From Rahnella bruchi (lineage in GTDB: Bacteria; Pseudomonadota; Gammaproteobacteria; Enterobacterales; Enterobacteriaceae): a stretch of 64,000 nucleotides of DNA. A model generated the notes under the pieces. The model saw only the letters and a program-made list of their open reading frames with translations, was not told where the DNA came from and did no database searches. The stretch covers positions 1-64,000 of the forward strand of contig NZ_QZWI01000002.1 in NCBI RefSeq assembly GCF_003614975.1, given 5' to 3'. A program made the translations under genes and the position numbers. Position 1 is the stretch's first letter. Every line of letters begins with the position of its first letter. Of the stretch, positions 53,189-63,085 are shown piece by piece.

Positions 53189-54552
53189 TGACCGCCCGCC
53201 TGAGCCGCCTGCTGAAAACGCTCGATGACGCGGAAAAACGCATGGCCCGCACGCCGTCGGTTCGCCGCTATGGACGCCTGACGCGGGCAACCGGTCTGGT
53301 ACTGGAAGCCACCGGCCTGCAGTTACCGCTGGGCGCGACCTGTCTGATTGAGCGCCACGACGGGCCAAAGGTGCAGGAAGTCGAAAGTGAAGTGGTCGGT
53401 TTTAACGGTCAGAGTCTGTTCCTGATGCCACTGGAAGAAGTGGAAGGGATTTTGCCGGGTGCGCGGGTTTATGCCCGTATCGCCGCGGATGGTCAGAGCG
53501 CTGGGAAACAACTGCCGCTGGGTACGCAGCTGCTTGGTCGTGTGCTCGACGGCAGTGCCAAACCGCTCGATGGTTTACCGCCGCCGGACACCGGTTATCG
53601 CGCCGCGCTGATTACGCCACCGTTCAACCCGCTGCAACGTACACCGATCACCGATGTGCTGGATGTCGGTGTTCGCGCCATTAACGCCCTGCTCACCGTC
53701 GGTCGCGGCCAGCGTATGGGACTGTTCGCCGGGTCCGGTGTCGGGAAATCCGTCCTGCTCGGCATGATGGCGCGTTACACCAAAGCCGACGTGATCGTGG
53801 TCGGGCTGATTGGTGAACGTGGCCGCGAAGTAAAAGATTTTATCGAAAATATTCTGGGTGACGAAGGTCGCGCCCGTTCGGTGGTTATCGCCGCACCGGC
53901 TGACGTATCGCCACTTCTGCGTATGCAGGGCGCGGCTTATGCCACGCGTATCGCCGAAGATTTCCGCGACCGCGGTCAGCATGTGTTGTTGATCATGGAT
54001 TCCCTGACCCGTTATGCGATGGCGCAACGTGAAATCGCGCTGGCCATCGGTGAACCTCCGGCCACCAAAGGCTATCCGCCTTCCGTATTTGCCAAACTGC
54101 CTGCGCTGGTCGAACGCGCCGGTAACGGCATCAGCGGGGGGGGGTCGATCACGGCATTTTATACCGTTCTGACCGAAGGCGATGATCAGCAGGATCCGAT
54201 TGCCGACTCCGCCCGCGCCATTCTCGATGGCCACGTGGTGTTATCACGCCGTCTGGCGGAATCCGGCCATTATCCGGCGATCGATATCGAAGCCTCAATC
54301 AGCCGTGCGATGACTTCGCTGATTGATGACGCCCAGTACGGGCGCGTACGTAATTTCAAACAACTGTTGTCCAGCTACCAGCGCAACCGTGATTTGGTCA
54401 GCGTCGGCGCTTACGCCGCAGGGAGCGATCCAATGCTCGATCGCGCTATCAGGCTGTATCCGCAAATGGAGAACTTCCTCCAGCAGGACATCATGGAACG
54501 CAGTACCTACGAAGACGCCTGTCTGGAACTGAATATGTTGTTCCCAGGCTAA
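53188..54552 (+). CDS. fliI: Flagellar type III export ATPase FliI
   Basis: A 454-residue ATPase related to F1 beta. Walker A is [20 protein letters not shown] (GSGVGKS) around residue 180, Walker [21 protein letters not shown], and the conserved [12 protein letters not shown] and [17 protein letters not shown] blocks are present. It helps deliver substrates to the export gate. Length is the family norm (457). Coupled to fliH by TGATG. Confidence 0.98.
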   Translation: MTARLSRLLKTLDDAEKRMARTPSVRRYGRLTRATGLVLEATGLQLPLGATCLIERHDGPKVQEVESEVVGFNGQSLFLMPLEEVEGILPGARVYARIAADGQSAGKQLPLGTQLLGRVLDGSAKPLDGLPPPDTGYRAALITPPFNPLQRTPITDVLDVGVRAINALLTVGRGQRMGLFAGSGVGKSVLLGMMARYTKADVIVVGLIGERGREVKDFIENILGDEGRARSVVIAAPADVSPLLRMQGAAYATRIAEDFRDRGQHVLLIMDSLTRYAMAQREIALAIGEPPATKGYPPSVFAKLPALVERAGNGISGGGSITAFYTVLTEGDDQQDPIADSARAILDGHVVLSRRLAESGHYPAIDIEASISRAMTSLIDDAQYGRVRNFKQLLSSYQRNRDLVSVGAYAAGSDPMLDRAIRLYPQMENFLQQDIMERSTYEDACLELNMLFPG

Positions 54553-54578
54553 CTTTTTAACCGATAAAGGTAAATCAG

Positions 54579-55025
54579 ATGGAAAACGCATCACCATTGA
54601 TCACCCTTTGTTCTCTGGCGCAAAAAGCGCTGGATCAGGCCACCAGTCATCTGGGGCAAATCAGGCAGTCACATCATCAGGCTGAAGAACAGCTCACCAT
54701 GCTGCTCAATTATCAGCGTGAGTACCGCGAAAAGCTCAATACCACGATGAGCGGCGGGATTGCGGCGAATACCTGGCAGAACTATCAGCAGTTTATCGGC
54801 ACGCTGGAAGTGGCGATTGACCAGCACCGCAAACAATTACAGCAGTGGGATCAGCGGCTCAACGCCGCCGTAAACCAGTGGCAGGACAAGCAGCAACGGC
54901 TCAATGCCTACCAGACGTTGCAATCCCGCGCCAGTGAGCAGCAACGCTCTCTGGAAAACAAGCTCGATCAGAAGCAGAACGATGAGTTCGCCCAGCGCAG
55001 CGCACACAGGAAGCAACAATCATGA
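54579..55025 (+). CDS. fliJ: Flagellar export protein FliJ
   Basis: A 148-residue coiled-coil protein, MENASPLITLCSLAQKALDQ with many Gln and long helices (MLLNYQREYREKLNTTMSGG, WQDKQQRLNAYQTLQSRASE). FliJ is the central stalk in the FliI hexamer and recycles export chaperones. It overlaps fliK by 4 bases (ATGA) at 55022. Confidence 0.95.
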   Translation: MENASPLITLCSLAQKALDQATSHLGQIRQSHHQAEEQLTMLLNYQREYREKLNTTMSGGIAANTWQNYQQFIGTLEVAIDQHRKQLQQWDQRLNAAVNQWQDKQQRLNAYQTLQSRASEQQRSLENKLDQKQNDEFAQRSAHRKQQS

Positions 55026-56404
55026 ATCTGAATATTTTGCCTGCTGCCGTGACCACGGCAAAGACCACCGCGAGCGCGGCGTCCGGCAGTTCCTCATCGG
55101 TAACTGCTTCCGGCGCTGACACCTCAGTTATCAGTGATACGACAGCCACTTCTCCTGCCGGTTTCGCCAGCCAGCTGGAAGCCCGGCTCGGCTCGAAACT
55201 CGATCCGAAACTGACCAGCACGTTAGCCAAACTCGGCCAGCAGATTTCAGCTAAAGGCGAAACGGTTGATAAAGCCACGCTGACTCAGGCGCTGACCACC
55301 GGCGAAAACGACGGCAGCCTGATGCTTGATGAAAGCGATTTGAGCAAAATGATTGCTGCGATTCAGGTTTTGCCAAACGGCAGTCTGAAAGGCACTGATG
55401 CGTCGGCAATAAAAAACGCCGGACTGAGCGATAAAGATAAAGACAGCCAGAAAGACGATGCCAATACCCTGCCGTTGCAGGCGCTTTTCGCACAGCTAGC
55501 GGCGCAGCAGCAACCGGCACAACAGGTGCAAACCGCCAGCGCCGTGGCAACGCAAACCACCAGTGATGACGCCACCAGTGCTGACAAGAAAAGCTCGCTG
55601 CTTTCCGGCCTGACGGCATCTTCTTTACTGACCGGTGACGGCAAAACTGCCGTGACGGATACCGATCCGAAAGCCGCCACTGCCGCGAACACGACTGCCG
55701 CGTCATCGCAACATGTCGCCAGTAAAGCAGCAACCACAAATACGCCTGATTTCAGCAGTGCGCTGGCTTCGATGAGCGCCGCCACCGGTAATGCGGCGGC
55801 ATTACAGCAGACAGACAACAGCGCGCCGGATAACAGCATGCAGGCGCTGAACCAGCTGAACACCGCGGCGGTTGCCGTTTCTTCTGCGCCGGTTTCCACC
55901 ACACCGACGACTACCACCGCCGTTACCGCACCGTCTACCCCGCTGCTGAATGCGCAGCTCGGTACGCCGGAATGGCAGCAGCAGCTCGGTCAGCAGGTGA
56001 TGATGTTTAACCGTCAGGGACAACAAACCGCCGAACTTCGTCTGCATCCTGAAGATTTAGGTTCAATCCAGATCAGCATGAAGATTGAGAACAATCAGGC
56101 ACAGCTGCACTTTGTCTCCGGCCACAGCGGCGTGCGTTCAGCGATTGAAGCCGCATTACCTGATCTGAAAACCGCGCTGGCCGACAACGGCATCAGCCTC
56201 GGTCAGAGCAGCGTCGGCAGCGACAGTTCGCAGTGGCAACAGGCGCAGCAGCAGAGTGCGCAGTCCGGTTCTCAACAAGGCAATGCAGCCAGCTGGGCGG
56301 CATTTAACGGCGGCGGCACGACATCGGCCAGCGATGCCTTGCCGGTTCCGGCCTCTATTGCACAGCGGATCGGCGGCAACAATAGCGTAGATATCTTCGC
56401 ATAA
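55022..56404 (+). CDS. fliK: Flagellar hook-length control protein FliK
   Basis: A 460-residue protein, longer than E. coli FliK (375), with a Thr/Ser/Ala-rich disordered N-terminal ruler region and a C-terminal FliK_C domain: LGTPEWQQQLGQQVMMFNRQ, TAELRLHPEDLGSIQISMKI and HSGVRSAIEAALPDLKTALA. It measures the hook and switches FlhB specificity. The extended linker (about residues 150-310) accounts for the extra length. Confidence 0.95.
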   Translation: MNLNILPAAVTTAKTTASAASGSSSSVTASGADTSVISDTTATSPAGFASQLEARLGSKLDPKLTSTLAKLGQQISAKGETVDKATLTQALTTGENDGSLMLDESDLSKMIAAIQVLPNGSLKGTDASAIKNAGLSDKDKDSQKDDANTLPLQALFAQLAAQQQPAQQVQTASAVATQTTSDDATSADKKSSLLSGLTASSLLTGDGKTAVTDTDPKAATAANTTAASSQHVASKAATTNTPDFSSALASMSAATGNAAALQQTDNSAPDNSMQALNQLNTAAVAVSSAPVSTTPTTTTAVTAPSTPLLNAQLGTPEWQQQLGQQVMMFNRQGQQTAELRLHPEDLGSIQISMKIENNQAQLHFVSGHSGVRSAIEAALPDLKTALADNGISLGQSSVGSDSSQWQQAQQQSAQSGSQQGNAASWAAFNGGGTTSASDALPVPASIAQRIGGNNSVDIFA

Positions 56405-56589
56405 TCGTTACCTGATGTTTCAGCCCTGCCTGCGTGGTCTTAATTCAAACGGCAGAGCTGACCTTATTTTTCCCGCCTATTCTGACTATTGAACAACAGG
56501 ATAAGCGGGATAATCATTGTCAGAATTGACTCAGCAGCTTCGCGGTTCCCTCGCAACTCTGCTCATACTTACAGGAAATCGCCCCATCC
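56405..56589. other. fliK-fliL intergenic region
   Basis: Contains an imperfect hairpin from about 56468 to 56528 (TTCTGAC paired with GTCAGAA, with internal GCGGGA). It probably has the fliL operon promoter and the 3' end of fliK; no clear FlhDC box was found. Confidence 0.4.
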
Positions 56590-57087
56590 ATGTCTGACTC
56601 TGCTCTCTCGGCGTCGCGTAAGAAAAAGCGCCCGTTAATGATGATTCTGCTGTTACTGATTGCCATCGGAGCCTGTGGTGCAGCCGGTTACGCCTGGTGG
56701 ATGTTACATAAACAGCCCGTAAGTGCAGCCCAGGCTGCGGAAGTGAAGAAGAATGAACCGCCTGCGGCCCCGATTTTCCTGGCGCTCGACACCTTCACCG
56801 TTAACTTGCAAACGCCGGATAACGACCCGGATCGCGTGCTTTATATCGGCCTGACCCTGCGTCTGCCGGACGAAAAAAATCGCGCTACGCTGAACGAATA
56901 TCTGCCAGAAGTTCGCAGCCGCCTGCTGTTGCTGCTGTCCCGTCAGAAAACGACGGAATTAGCCAGCGAAGCCGGTAAACAACAGCTGGTTCAGGACATC
57001 AAACAGGTTCTGGACGCGCCACTGGTCAAAGGTCAGCCACCACAGGTGATCAACGACGTGCTTTTCACTGCTTTCATACTGCGATAA
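56590..57087 (+). CDS. fliL: Flagellar basal body-associated protein FliL
   Basis: A 165-residue single-helix membrane protein ([20 protein letters not shown]) with the periplasmic FliL domain: [40 protein letters not shown] and [20 protein letters not shown]. FliL surrounds the stator and supports torque. First gene of fliLMNOPQR. Confidence 0.96.
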   Translation: MSDSALSASRKKKRPLMMILLLLIAIGACGAAGYAWWMLHKQPVSAAQAAEVKKNEPPAAPIFLALDTFTVNLQTPDNDPDRVLYIGLTLRLPDEKNRATLNEYLPEVRSRLLLLLSRQKTTELASEAGKQQLVQDIKQVLDAPLVKGQPPQVINDVLFTAFILR

Positions 57088-57094
57088 ACAAATT

Positions 57095-58111
57095 ATGGGC
57101 GACAGCATACTTTCACAGGCCGAGATCGACGCGCTGCTCAATGGCGACAGTGACAGTGCAAGCGACACGGCCGCCGCCACACAGACTGCCGCGTCTGATG
57201 ACGGTGTAAAACCTTTTGACCCCACGACGCAGCGTCGCGTTGTCCGTGAGCGGTTGCAGGCTCTGGAAATCATTAACGAGCGTTTTGCCCGTCATTTCCG
57301 TATGGGGCTGTTTAACCTGTTACGCCGCAGCCCGGACATCACCGTGGGGGCGATCAAAATCCAGCCCTACCACGAGTTTGCCCGCAACCTGCCGGTGCCG
57401 ACCAACCTCAACCTGATCCACCTGAAACCCTTACGCGGCACGGCTCTGTTTGTGTTTGCGCCAAGCCTGGTGTTTATCGCGGTGGATAATCTGTTCGGCG
57501 GGGATGGACGTTTTCCGACGAAAGTTGAAGGACGCGAATTCACTCATACCGAACAGCGCGTCATCAAGCGCATGCTCACGCTGGCACTGGATGCCTATGA
57601 AGATGCCTGGAGCGGCGTTTACAAGCTGAGCGTTGAATATGTCCGCGCGGAATTGCAGATTAAATTCACCAACATCACCTCGTCGCCGAACGACATCGTG
57701 GTGACTACGCCATTCCATGTCGAAATTGGTGCGCTGAGCGGTGATTTCAACATCTGTATTCCGTTCAGCATGATCGAACCTTTGCGTGAGTTGCTGACCA
57801 ATCCACCGGTTGAAAACTCCCGTCATGAAGAAAGTCAGTGGCGCGAAAATCTGGTCAGTCAGGTTCAGCAGTCCGAGCTGGAACTGGTGGCGAATTTCGT
57901 CGAAATTCCGCTTCGCCTGTCGCAGATCCTCAAACTTCAGCCGGGCGATGTTTTGCCGATTGAAAAGCCGGATCGGCTGATTGCCCATGTCGATGGCGTG
58001 CCTGTGCTGACCAGCCAATATGGCACCTTAAACGAACAATACGCCCTGCGCGTTGAACATTTGATCAACCCAATTTTAAATTCTCTAGATGAGGAACAGC
58101 CCCATGAGTGA
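57095..58111 (+). CDS. fliM: Flagellar motor switch protein FliM
   Basis: A 338-residue C-ring protein (E. coli 334). The N-terminal MGDSILSQAEIDALLNGDSD is the CheY-P binding segment; TQRRVVRERLQALEIINERF, NLPVPTNLNLIHLKPLRGTA and VFIAVDNLFGGDGRFPTKVE follow, and the C-terminal SpoA-type domain contains QILKLQPGDVLPIEKPDRL. Lies 7 bases after fliL and overlaps fliN by 8 bases. Confidence 0.98.
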   Translation: MGDSILSQAEIDALLNGDSDSASDTAAATQTAASDDGVKPFDPTTQRRVVRERLQALEIINERFARHFRMGLFNLLRRSPDITVGAIKIQPYHEFARNLPVPTNLNLIHLKPLRGTALFVFAPSLVFIAVDNLFGGDGRFPTKVEGREFTHTEQRVIKRMLTLALDAYEDAWSGVYKLSVEYVRAELQIKFTNITSSPNDIVVTTPFHVEIGALSGDFNICIPFSMIEPLRELLTNPPVENSRHEESQWRENLVSQVQQSELELVANFVEIPLRLSQILKLQPGDVLPIEKPDRLIAHVDGVPVLTSQYGTLNEQYALRVEHLINPILNSLDEEQPHE

Positions 58112-58520
58112 CACCAATAAACCGTCTGACGCCGGATCGGATAACGTTGACGATTTATGGGCTGATGCGTTTAACGAACAACAGTCTGCGGGCGGCGCGA
58201 AAGCGTCAACTGACGGTGTTTTCGCCGCGCTGGGTGCCCAGGACGGTTCGGGAAGTTTGCAGGACATCGACATGATCCTCGATATTCCGGTGAAACTGAC
58301 CGTCGAATTAGGCCGTACCAAAATGACCATCAAAGAACTGCTGCGTCTTTCTCAGGGTTCAGTGGTGGCACTTGATGGTCTGGCCGGTGAGCCGCTGGAT
58401 ATCCTGATCAACGGATACCTGATTGCGCAGGGTGAAGTGGTTGTCGTCGCCGATAAATACGGCGTACGTATCACCGACATCATCACGCCATCCGAACGCA
58501 TGCGTCGTCTGAGCCGCTGA
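58104..58520 (+). CDS. fliN: Flagellar motor switch protein FliN
   Basis: A 138-residue C-ring protein. N-terminal MSDTNKPSDAGSDNVDDLWA is acidic; the C-terminal SpoA domain has DMILDIPVKLTVELGRTKMT, then LLRLSQGSVVALDGLAGEPL. FliN, with FliM, forms the ring base and docks FliH. ATG 58104 lies within fliM's end; stop overlaps fliO start. Confidence 0.97.
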   Translation: MSDTNKPSDAGSDNVDDLWADAFNEQQSAGGAKASTDGVFAALGAQDGSGSLQDIDMILDIPVKLTVELGRTKMTIKELLRLSQGSVVALDGLAGEPLDILINGYLIAQGEVVVVADKYGVRITDIITPSERMRRLSR

Positions 58521-58957
58521 TGAGCCAGAATACCGCGACGGATTCACCGTACATTTCCGGCCCGGTAAACCATGCCACCACGCAGGTAACGCCTCAGGCT
58601 TTGCCTGCCAGTTCGGTGCTGACGCAGGTCAGTTCCGTGCTTGGCGGCATTCTGTTGCTGATCCTGTTTATCGGCTGGATAGTTAAGCGCGCCGGTTTCG
58701 CGCCACAGTCTAAAAATAACAAACTGCTGAAAGTGACCGCCAGTGTGCAGGTGGGACGCAGCGAAAAAGTGGTGATCGTAGAAGTCGATAATACCTGGCT
58801 GGTGCTGGGTGTGACCGCACAAAACATCACCCCGCTGCATACCCTGAGCTCGCCGCCGGTCGAACAAACACCGGAGTCTGGCAATCCGAATAATACGCCC
58901 GCTGATTTCCGTCAGCTGATGCAGAAAATGTTGAAACGTCCGGGAAAGCAGGCATGA
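58520..58957 (+). CDS. fliO: Flagellar export apparatus assembly protein FliO
   Basis: A 145-residue protein with one helix ([20 protein letters not shown]) and a cytoplasmic part containing [20 protein letters not shown] and [20 protein letters not shown]. FliO is the accessory scaffold for FliP ring assembly. Coupled to fliN (TGATG) and overlapping fliP by 4 bases. Confidence 0.95.
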   Translation: MSQNTATDSPYISGPVNHATTQVTPQALPASSVLTQVSSVLGGILLLILFIGWIVKRAGFAPQSKNNKLLKVTASVQVGRSEKVVIVEVDNTWLVLGVTAQNITPLHTLSSPPVEQTPESGNPNNTPADFRQLMQKMLKRPGKQA

Positions 58958-59718
58958 CTCAGTCCGTCGTGAAGAAAGTAGTGAAATCCACCCTTATCCT
59001 TTGCCTGCCGCTGCTGCTTTTAATCAGCCCGGCGGCATTCGCCCAACTGCCGGGGATCATCAGCCAGCAGATGTCCAACGGCGCGCAAAACTGGTCACTG
59101 CCGATCCAGACGCTGGTGTTTATCACCACGCTGACCCTGTTACCGGCGATGCTGCTGATGTGTACCAGTTTCACCCGAATCATTATCGTGCTCGGCCTGC
59201 TGCGAAATGCGCTGGGTACGCCATCCGCGCCGCCAAACCAGGTATTGCTGGGGCTGGGACTGTTTCTGACCTTCTTCGTCATGGCACCGGTATTCGACAA
59301 AATTTACAGCGATGCCTATCAGCCGTTTACGGAAAACAAAATCACCATGCAGGATGCGATGGATAAAGGTGCGCAGCCGCTACGCCAGTTTATGTTGCGC
59401 CAGACCCGCGAAAGCGATCTCGCGCTGTATGCCCGGCTGGCAAATATTCCGCCTCTGGCAGGCCCTGAAGCCGTGCCAATGCGAATTCTGTTGCCCGCCT
59501 ACGTGACCAGCGAACTGAAAACTGCGTTCCAGATCGGCTTTACGGTATTCATCCCGTTCATGATTATCGACCTGGTCGTCGCCAGCGTGCTGATGGCGCT
59601 GGGGATGATGATGGTGCCGCCCGCGACCATCTCACTGCCCTTCAAGCTGATGCTGTTCGTCCTGGTTGATGGCTGGCAACTGTTACTGGGCTCACTGGCG
59701 CAGAGTTTTTACAGTTAA
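58954..59718 (+). CDS. fliP: Flagellar export gate protein FliP
   Basis: A 254-residue export-gate membrane protein with a cleavable signal peptide ([20 protein letters not shown]). The family signature [20 protein letters not shown] and [40 protein letters not shown] are present. Five FliP, four FliQ and one FliR form the channel. Followed by an unusual 160-base gap before fliQ. Confidence 0.98.
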   Translation: MTQSVVKKVVKSTLILCLPLLLLISPAAFAQLPGIISQQMSNGAQNWSLPIQTLVFITTLTLLPAMLLMCTSFTRIIIVLGLLRNALGTPSAPPNQVLLGLGLFLTFFVMAPVFDKIYSDAYQPFTENKITMQDAMDKGAQPLRQFMLRQTRESDLALYARLANIPPLAGPEAVPMRILLPAYVTSELKTAFQIGFTVFIPFMIIDLVVASVLMALGMMMVPPATISLPFKLMLFVLVDGWQLLLGSLAQSFYS

Positions 59719-59721
59719 TTC

Positions 59722-59875
59722 AAAACGCAAAACTTAATGGGCGTCAGCGTCGCAGCCAGTTTGTTCGCCGCCAGCGCGGAGCACCCGCAGCGTACATAAG
59801 TACGTGAGGAGTGCGAGCACTGCCGGAGGACAAAATGGCAAGTGAGCTAGCCCAAGCAGGTTCGCATTTTACGAG
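59722..59875. repeat. Long palindromic repeat between fliP and fliQ
   Basis: An 85-base imperfect palindrome (59755-59839) centred on CGTACATAAGTACG, with arms GCCAGTTTGTTCGCCGCCAG and (reverse complement of the right side) GCCATTTTGTCCTCCGGCAG, plus weaker outer arms. It has the architecture of ERIC-like mobile repeats but a different sequence from the two ERIC copies here. It splits genes that are normally adjacent. Confidence 0.75.
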
Positions 59876-59881
59876 AATCTT

Positions 59882-60151
59882 ATGACTCCTGAATCGGTAA
59901 TGGCACTGGGTAATGAGGCGATGAAGGTTGCGCTGGCTGTTGCTGCGCCTTTGTTGCTGGCCGCGCTGGTGACCGGGCTTATCGTCAGCCTGCTGCAGGC
60001 GGCGACGCAGATCAACGAACAAACGCTGTCTTTCATCCCTAAGATCCTGGCCGTCGTGGCGACTATCGTGATCGCCGGTCCGTGGATGCTGAATCTGCTG
60101 CTGGATTACATGCGCACGTTGTTTACCAACCTGCCTTACATCATCGGTTAA
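59882..60151 (+). CDS. fliQ: Flagellar export gate protein FliQ
   Basis: An 89-residue, two-helix protein as in E. coli: MTPESVMALGNEAMKVALAV, LLLAALVTGLIVSLLQAATQ, INEQTLSFIPKILAVV. Part of the FliPQR channel. The ribosome site (GAGAATCTT ATG) is weak and supplied by sequence after the repeat element. Confidence 0.97.
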   Translation: MTPESVMALGNEAMKVALAVAAPLLLAALVTGLIVSLLQAATQINEQTLSFIPKILAVVATIVIAGPWMLNLLLDYMRTLFTNLPYIIG

Positions 60152-60154
60152 TCT

Positions 60155-60940
60155 ATGGTTTCCTTCGACAGCACCCAGCTCGCCGGATGGCTGAGCATGT
60201 ATTTCTGGCCTCTGCTGCGAATTCTGGCACTGATCAGCACCGCGCCGATCACCAGTGAAAAGTCTGTTCCTAACCGGGTGAAACTCGGTCTGGGAATGAT
60301 GATTACCTTCCTGATCGCTCCTTCCCTGCCGCCGGTGGACACGCCGATTTTCTCCACACCCGCTCTCTGGCTGGCGATGCAGCAAATCATGATCGGCACG
60401 GCGTTAGGGATCACTATGCAACTGGCGTTTGCCGCCATCCGTATGGCCGGTGAGATCATGGGATTGCAGATGGGGATTTCCTTCGCGACCTTCTATGACC
60501 CAAGCAACCGTCTGAACACCCCGCTGCTGGCACAGTTTTTAAACCTGCTGGCGGTACTGCTGTTCCTGACTTTCAACGCGCATCTGTGGCTGATTTCATT
60601 GCTGGCAGACAGTTTCCACACCCTGCCCATCAGCCCGAACCCGGTCAATGCCGAAGGTTTTATGGCCGTCGCCAAAGCAGGCAGTATCGTGTTCAGCGGC
60701 GGAATGATGCTGGCATTACCGATTGTGACGCTGCTGCTGACGCTGAACATGGCGCTCGGCCTGTTAAACCGCGTCACGCCCCAGCTTTCCGTTTTCGTTA
60801 TCGGTTTTCCGCTGACGCTCAGCATCGGTATTCTGGCGATAGGCCTGATGATGCCGATGCTCGCCCCGTTCAGCGAGCATTTGTTCAGTGAAATCCTCGA
60901 TAAGATTGTGCTGATCGTGAATCAACTGGCCATGGATTAG
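60155..60940 (+). CDS. fliR: Flagellar export gate protein FliR
   Basis: A 261-residue membrane protein (same as E. coli). [60 protein letters not shown] and [20 protein letters not shown] are conserved. Single subunit sealing the FliPQR export channel. Last gene of fliLMNOPQR; convergent with the phosphatase gene. Confidence 0.97.
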   Translation: MVSFDSTQLAGWLSMYFWPLLRILALISTAPITSEKSVPNRVKLGLGMMITFLIAPSLPPVDTPIFSTPALWLAMQQIMIGTALGITMQLAFAAIRMAGEIMGLQMGISFATFYDPSNRLNTPLLAQFLNLLAVLLFLTFNAHLWLISLLADSFHTLPISPNPVNAEGFMAVAKAGSIVFSGGMMLALPIVTLLLTLNMALGLLNRVTPQLSVFVIGFPLTLSIGILAIGLMMPMLAPFSEHLFSEILDKIVLIVNQLAMD

Positions 60941-60949
60941 CGCCAGCGT

Positions 60950-61765
60950 TTATGGCTGTTTACCCTTTTCTACAAACTGCATATCGCCGACTTTTCCCAC
61001 GGTGAACTTCCCGTCTTTGTAGGTAATAACCGTGACGCTGGCGTTCTGCAACGGCGCGCGTAAATTCGCCTCCGGCGTCATCCCTTCCAGCATGGCCATA
61101 ATCGCCATGCCGTGAGAGACAATCAGCACGTTTCCGCCGCCCTGAGCGCTGACCTTATGTGCGATATCCTGCAACGCAACCTGCATACGGTCATGTACCT
61201 GCGCAGCGTTTTCTGCGGTGTGAGAAGGATCCACCTCAACAAAAGTGTTCATCATTTGCTTCAGGGTCACCTTGCCTTCTGACATCGCCTGAGTCACTGC
61301 CTTAAAATCTGCCAGCCCAACCTGTTTCGCTGCCTCATCCCACATGACGCTCTCATGCTCACCTTCAAAGCTGCCGAAGAAGGTTTCGCGCAGGCGCTGA
61401 TCTTCCGTCACCGGCAGCGTTTGTCCGGCAGAAGTCAGGGCAATTTTTGCCGTCTGACGCGCACGACCAGCGTCGCTGGAATAGGCGGCGATAAAAGGAA
61501 TCCCTTTCAGTCCGCGTCCCAGTTGTTCCGCCACTTCCACACCCGGCGCTGTCAGCGGGGTATCCGACCAGCCCTGAACGCGATGCGCGGTGTTGAACAG
61601 GGTTTTACCGTGGCGGGTGACATAAAACGTCACCTCACCGTTGACATTTTTTGTCTGCGCCACCGGCGCGGTAGCCGGTGCGGAAAGCGCCCCGAATGAC
61701 ATCAGCGGCAAGGCGAAGGCGAAGGCGAAGAAAGATAACAATGCTTTTTGCAGGGTAAGTTTCAT
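60950..61765 (-). CDS. Periplasmic histidine phosphatase family protein
   Basis: A 271-residue protein with a signal peptide (MKLTLQKALLSFFAFAFALP, cleavage near LSA-P). VTFYVTRHGKTLFNTAHRVQ contains the RHG catalytic motif with the phospho-accepting His, and IAAYSSDAGRARQTAKIALT, LRETFFGSFEGE and LIVSHGMAIMAML carry the remaining Arg, Glu and second His of the phosphoglycerate mutase-like fold. The enzyme is likely to be a periplasmic phosphatase; the substrate is unknown. Not a flagellar gene despite its place, 9 bases from fliR. Confidence 0.9.
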   Translation of the reverse strand: MKLTLQKALLSFFAFAFALPLMSFGALSAPATAPVAQTKNVNGEVTFYVTRHGKTLFNTAHRVQGWSDTPLTAPGVEVAEQLGRGLKGIPFIAAYSSDAGRARQTAKIALTSAGQTLPVTEDQRLRETFFGSFEGEHESVMWDEAAKQVGLADFKAVTQAMSEGKVTLKQMMNTFVEVDPSHTAENAAQVHDRMQVALQDIAHKVSAQGGGNVLIVSHGMAIMAMLEGMTPEANLRAPLQNASVTVITYKDGKFTVGKVGDMQFVEKGKQP

Positions 61766-61789
61766 ATAAAATCCTTATTGGAATGAAAA

Positions 61790-63085
61790 TTAAAATATAT
61801 TAAACGTATAATTTAAGCGGAATTCCGCGCCAAATGTGCTGGAGTTTTTAATATTGCCATGTTCATCAACAATCGGTGATGTACCATGATGCTGATAAGT
61901 TGTGCCCGGACCAATCATGGCGAAAATGGAAAGATCTTTTAGCTTTTTCGATTGAGGTTTCCACAGTGTGTAGACGTTAAACTCGCCTTCACTCACGCCC
62001 TGCCCCTGATAATCGAAGAAACCGTAGTGAGTATTAATACCGACTAAGAATTCCGGCGTAATTTGATATCCGACATCCAGAGATAAGGTTTTTTCTTCGT
62101 CGCGCATATAATCCAGACCGGCGGTGGTCATTGAATTAAAAGTACCACGGGAGTTTTTACTCATATGGCGTGGATACATACCAATACCGCCCTCTTTATT
62201 GGCATCGGTATAAGCGAAACCGCCTTTTGTTGTCCAGCCATTATATTTCCATGTCATATCTGTGGCGTAATGATTGGCATGACTATCAAAATCTTGTTTA
62301 CTGTTGGACATGCTGTCCCATTTTTCCAGCGCTTCAGTGAGATAAATTTGTACGCCGTAGGAAATAGCCTTATTTTGTTTAATATTCAGCTCAATCCCGT
62401 TTCTGCGCAGATAATCTTCGCTTTCGCCATAGAAATATAACGCAGTCAGATAATCATTTTTAAACTGGAAGTCACCGGTATAAATTGAATTAATGGATTT
62501 TGAGTCATTGGTCATAAAGTCGACTTTATCCGGCGAATCACGATTCAGTGATTTGGTCACATACGCCAGACGTAAACGGTAGTCATCATAGGACAAATCA
62601 CCGCTCCAGCCGTTGTAGGTATTAGGCGCGGCGCGCATTGATGTGGTCAGAACGCCGAGTTTGATCAGTTTCCATCCGCCGTAAAGATTACCGTTGACGC
62701 CTGACTCTGAGAATTTCATTTTGCCAAAAAGTTGCCCGACTTTATTAAACCCTTTGGATTTTCCGTCGTCGTTATACAATATCCCTCTCGATGCAAAATT
62801 CTCCGCTGCTGCCAGTTTGATGACACCATAATAAGAAGAATCCACGCCGATAAAATCCCCCAGATAGCCTGATTTATAATCCAGCGCCAATCCCTGCCCC
62901 CAGGCCGAGTGAACGGTACGGTCACCCGTTTCACCTTCATCGAGATACTTCCAGATATTATGCGTACCGAATTCTAATGAGCTGCCTTTAATAAAATCGC
63001 TGTCGGCCAGAGAGTCAATTCCAGCGAATGCCATTACCGGTGTTCCCAAAAGTACGGCGGTGAGTATCAGTGTGTGCTTTTCCAT
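61790..63085 (-). CDS. OprD/ChiP-family outer-membrane porin
   Basis: A 431-residue protein with a signal peptide (LILTAVLLGTPVMAFA before GIDSLADSDF). SSLEFGTHNIWKYLDEGETG, HSAWGQGLALDYKSGYLGDF and the C-terminal EFRLNYTFNIF with a terminal aromatic residue are typical of OprD-type specific channels; enterobacterial relatives include ChiP (YbfM, 468). Alternating beta strands run through the chain. It lies 24 bases after the phosphatase gene start on the same strand, so both may be co-transcribed. The substrate is not known. Confidence 0.88.
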   Translation of the reverse strand: MEKHTLILTAVLLGTPVMAFAGIDSLADSDFIKGSSLEFGTHNIWKYLDEGETGDRTVHSAWGQGLALDYKSGYLGDFIGVDSSYYGVIKLAAAENFASRGILYNDDGKSKGFNKVGQLFGKMKFSESGVNGNLYGGWKLIKLGVLTTSMRAAPNTYNGWSGDLSYDDYRLRLAYVTKSLNRDSPDKVDFMTNDSKSINSIYTGDFQFKNDYLTALYFYGESEDYLRRNGIELNIKQNKAISYGVQIYLTEALEKWDSMSNSKQDFDSHANHYATDMTWKYNGWTTKGGFAYTDANKEGGIGMYPRHMSKNSRGTFNSMTTAGLDYMRDEEKTLSLDVGYQITPEFLVGINTHYGFFDYQGQGVSEGEFNVYTLWKPQSKKLKDLSIFAMIGPGTTYQHHGTSPIVDEHGNIKNSSTFGAEFRLNYTFNIF

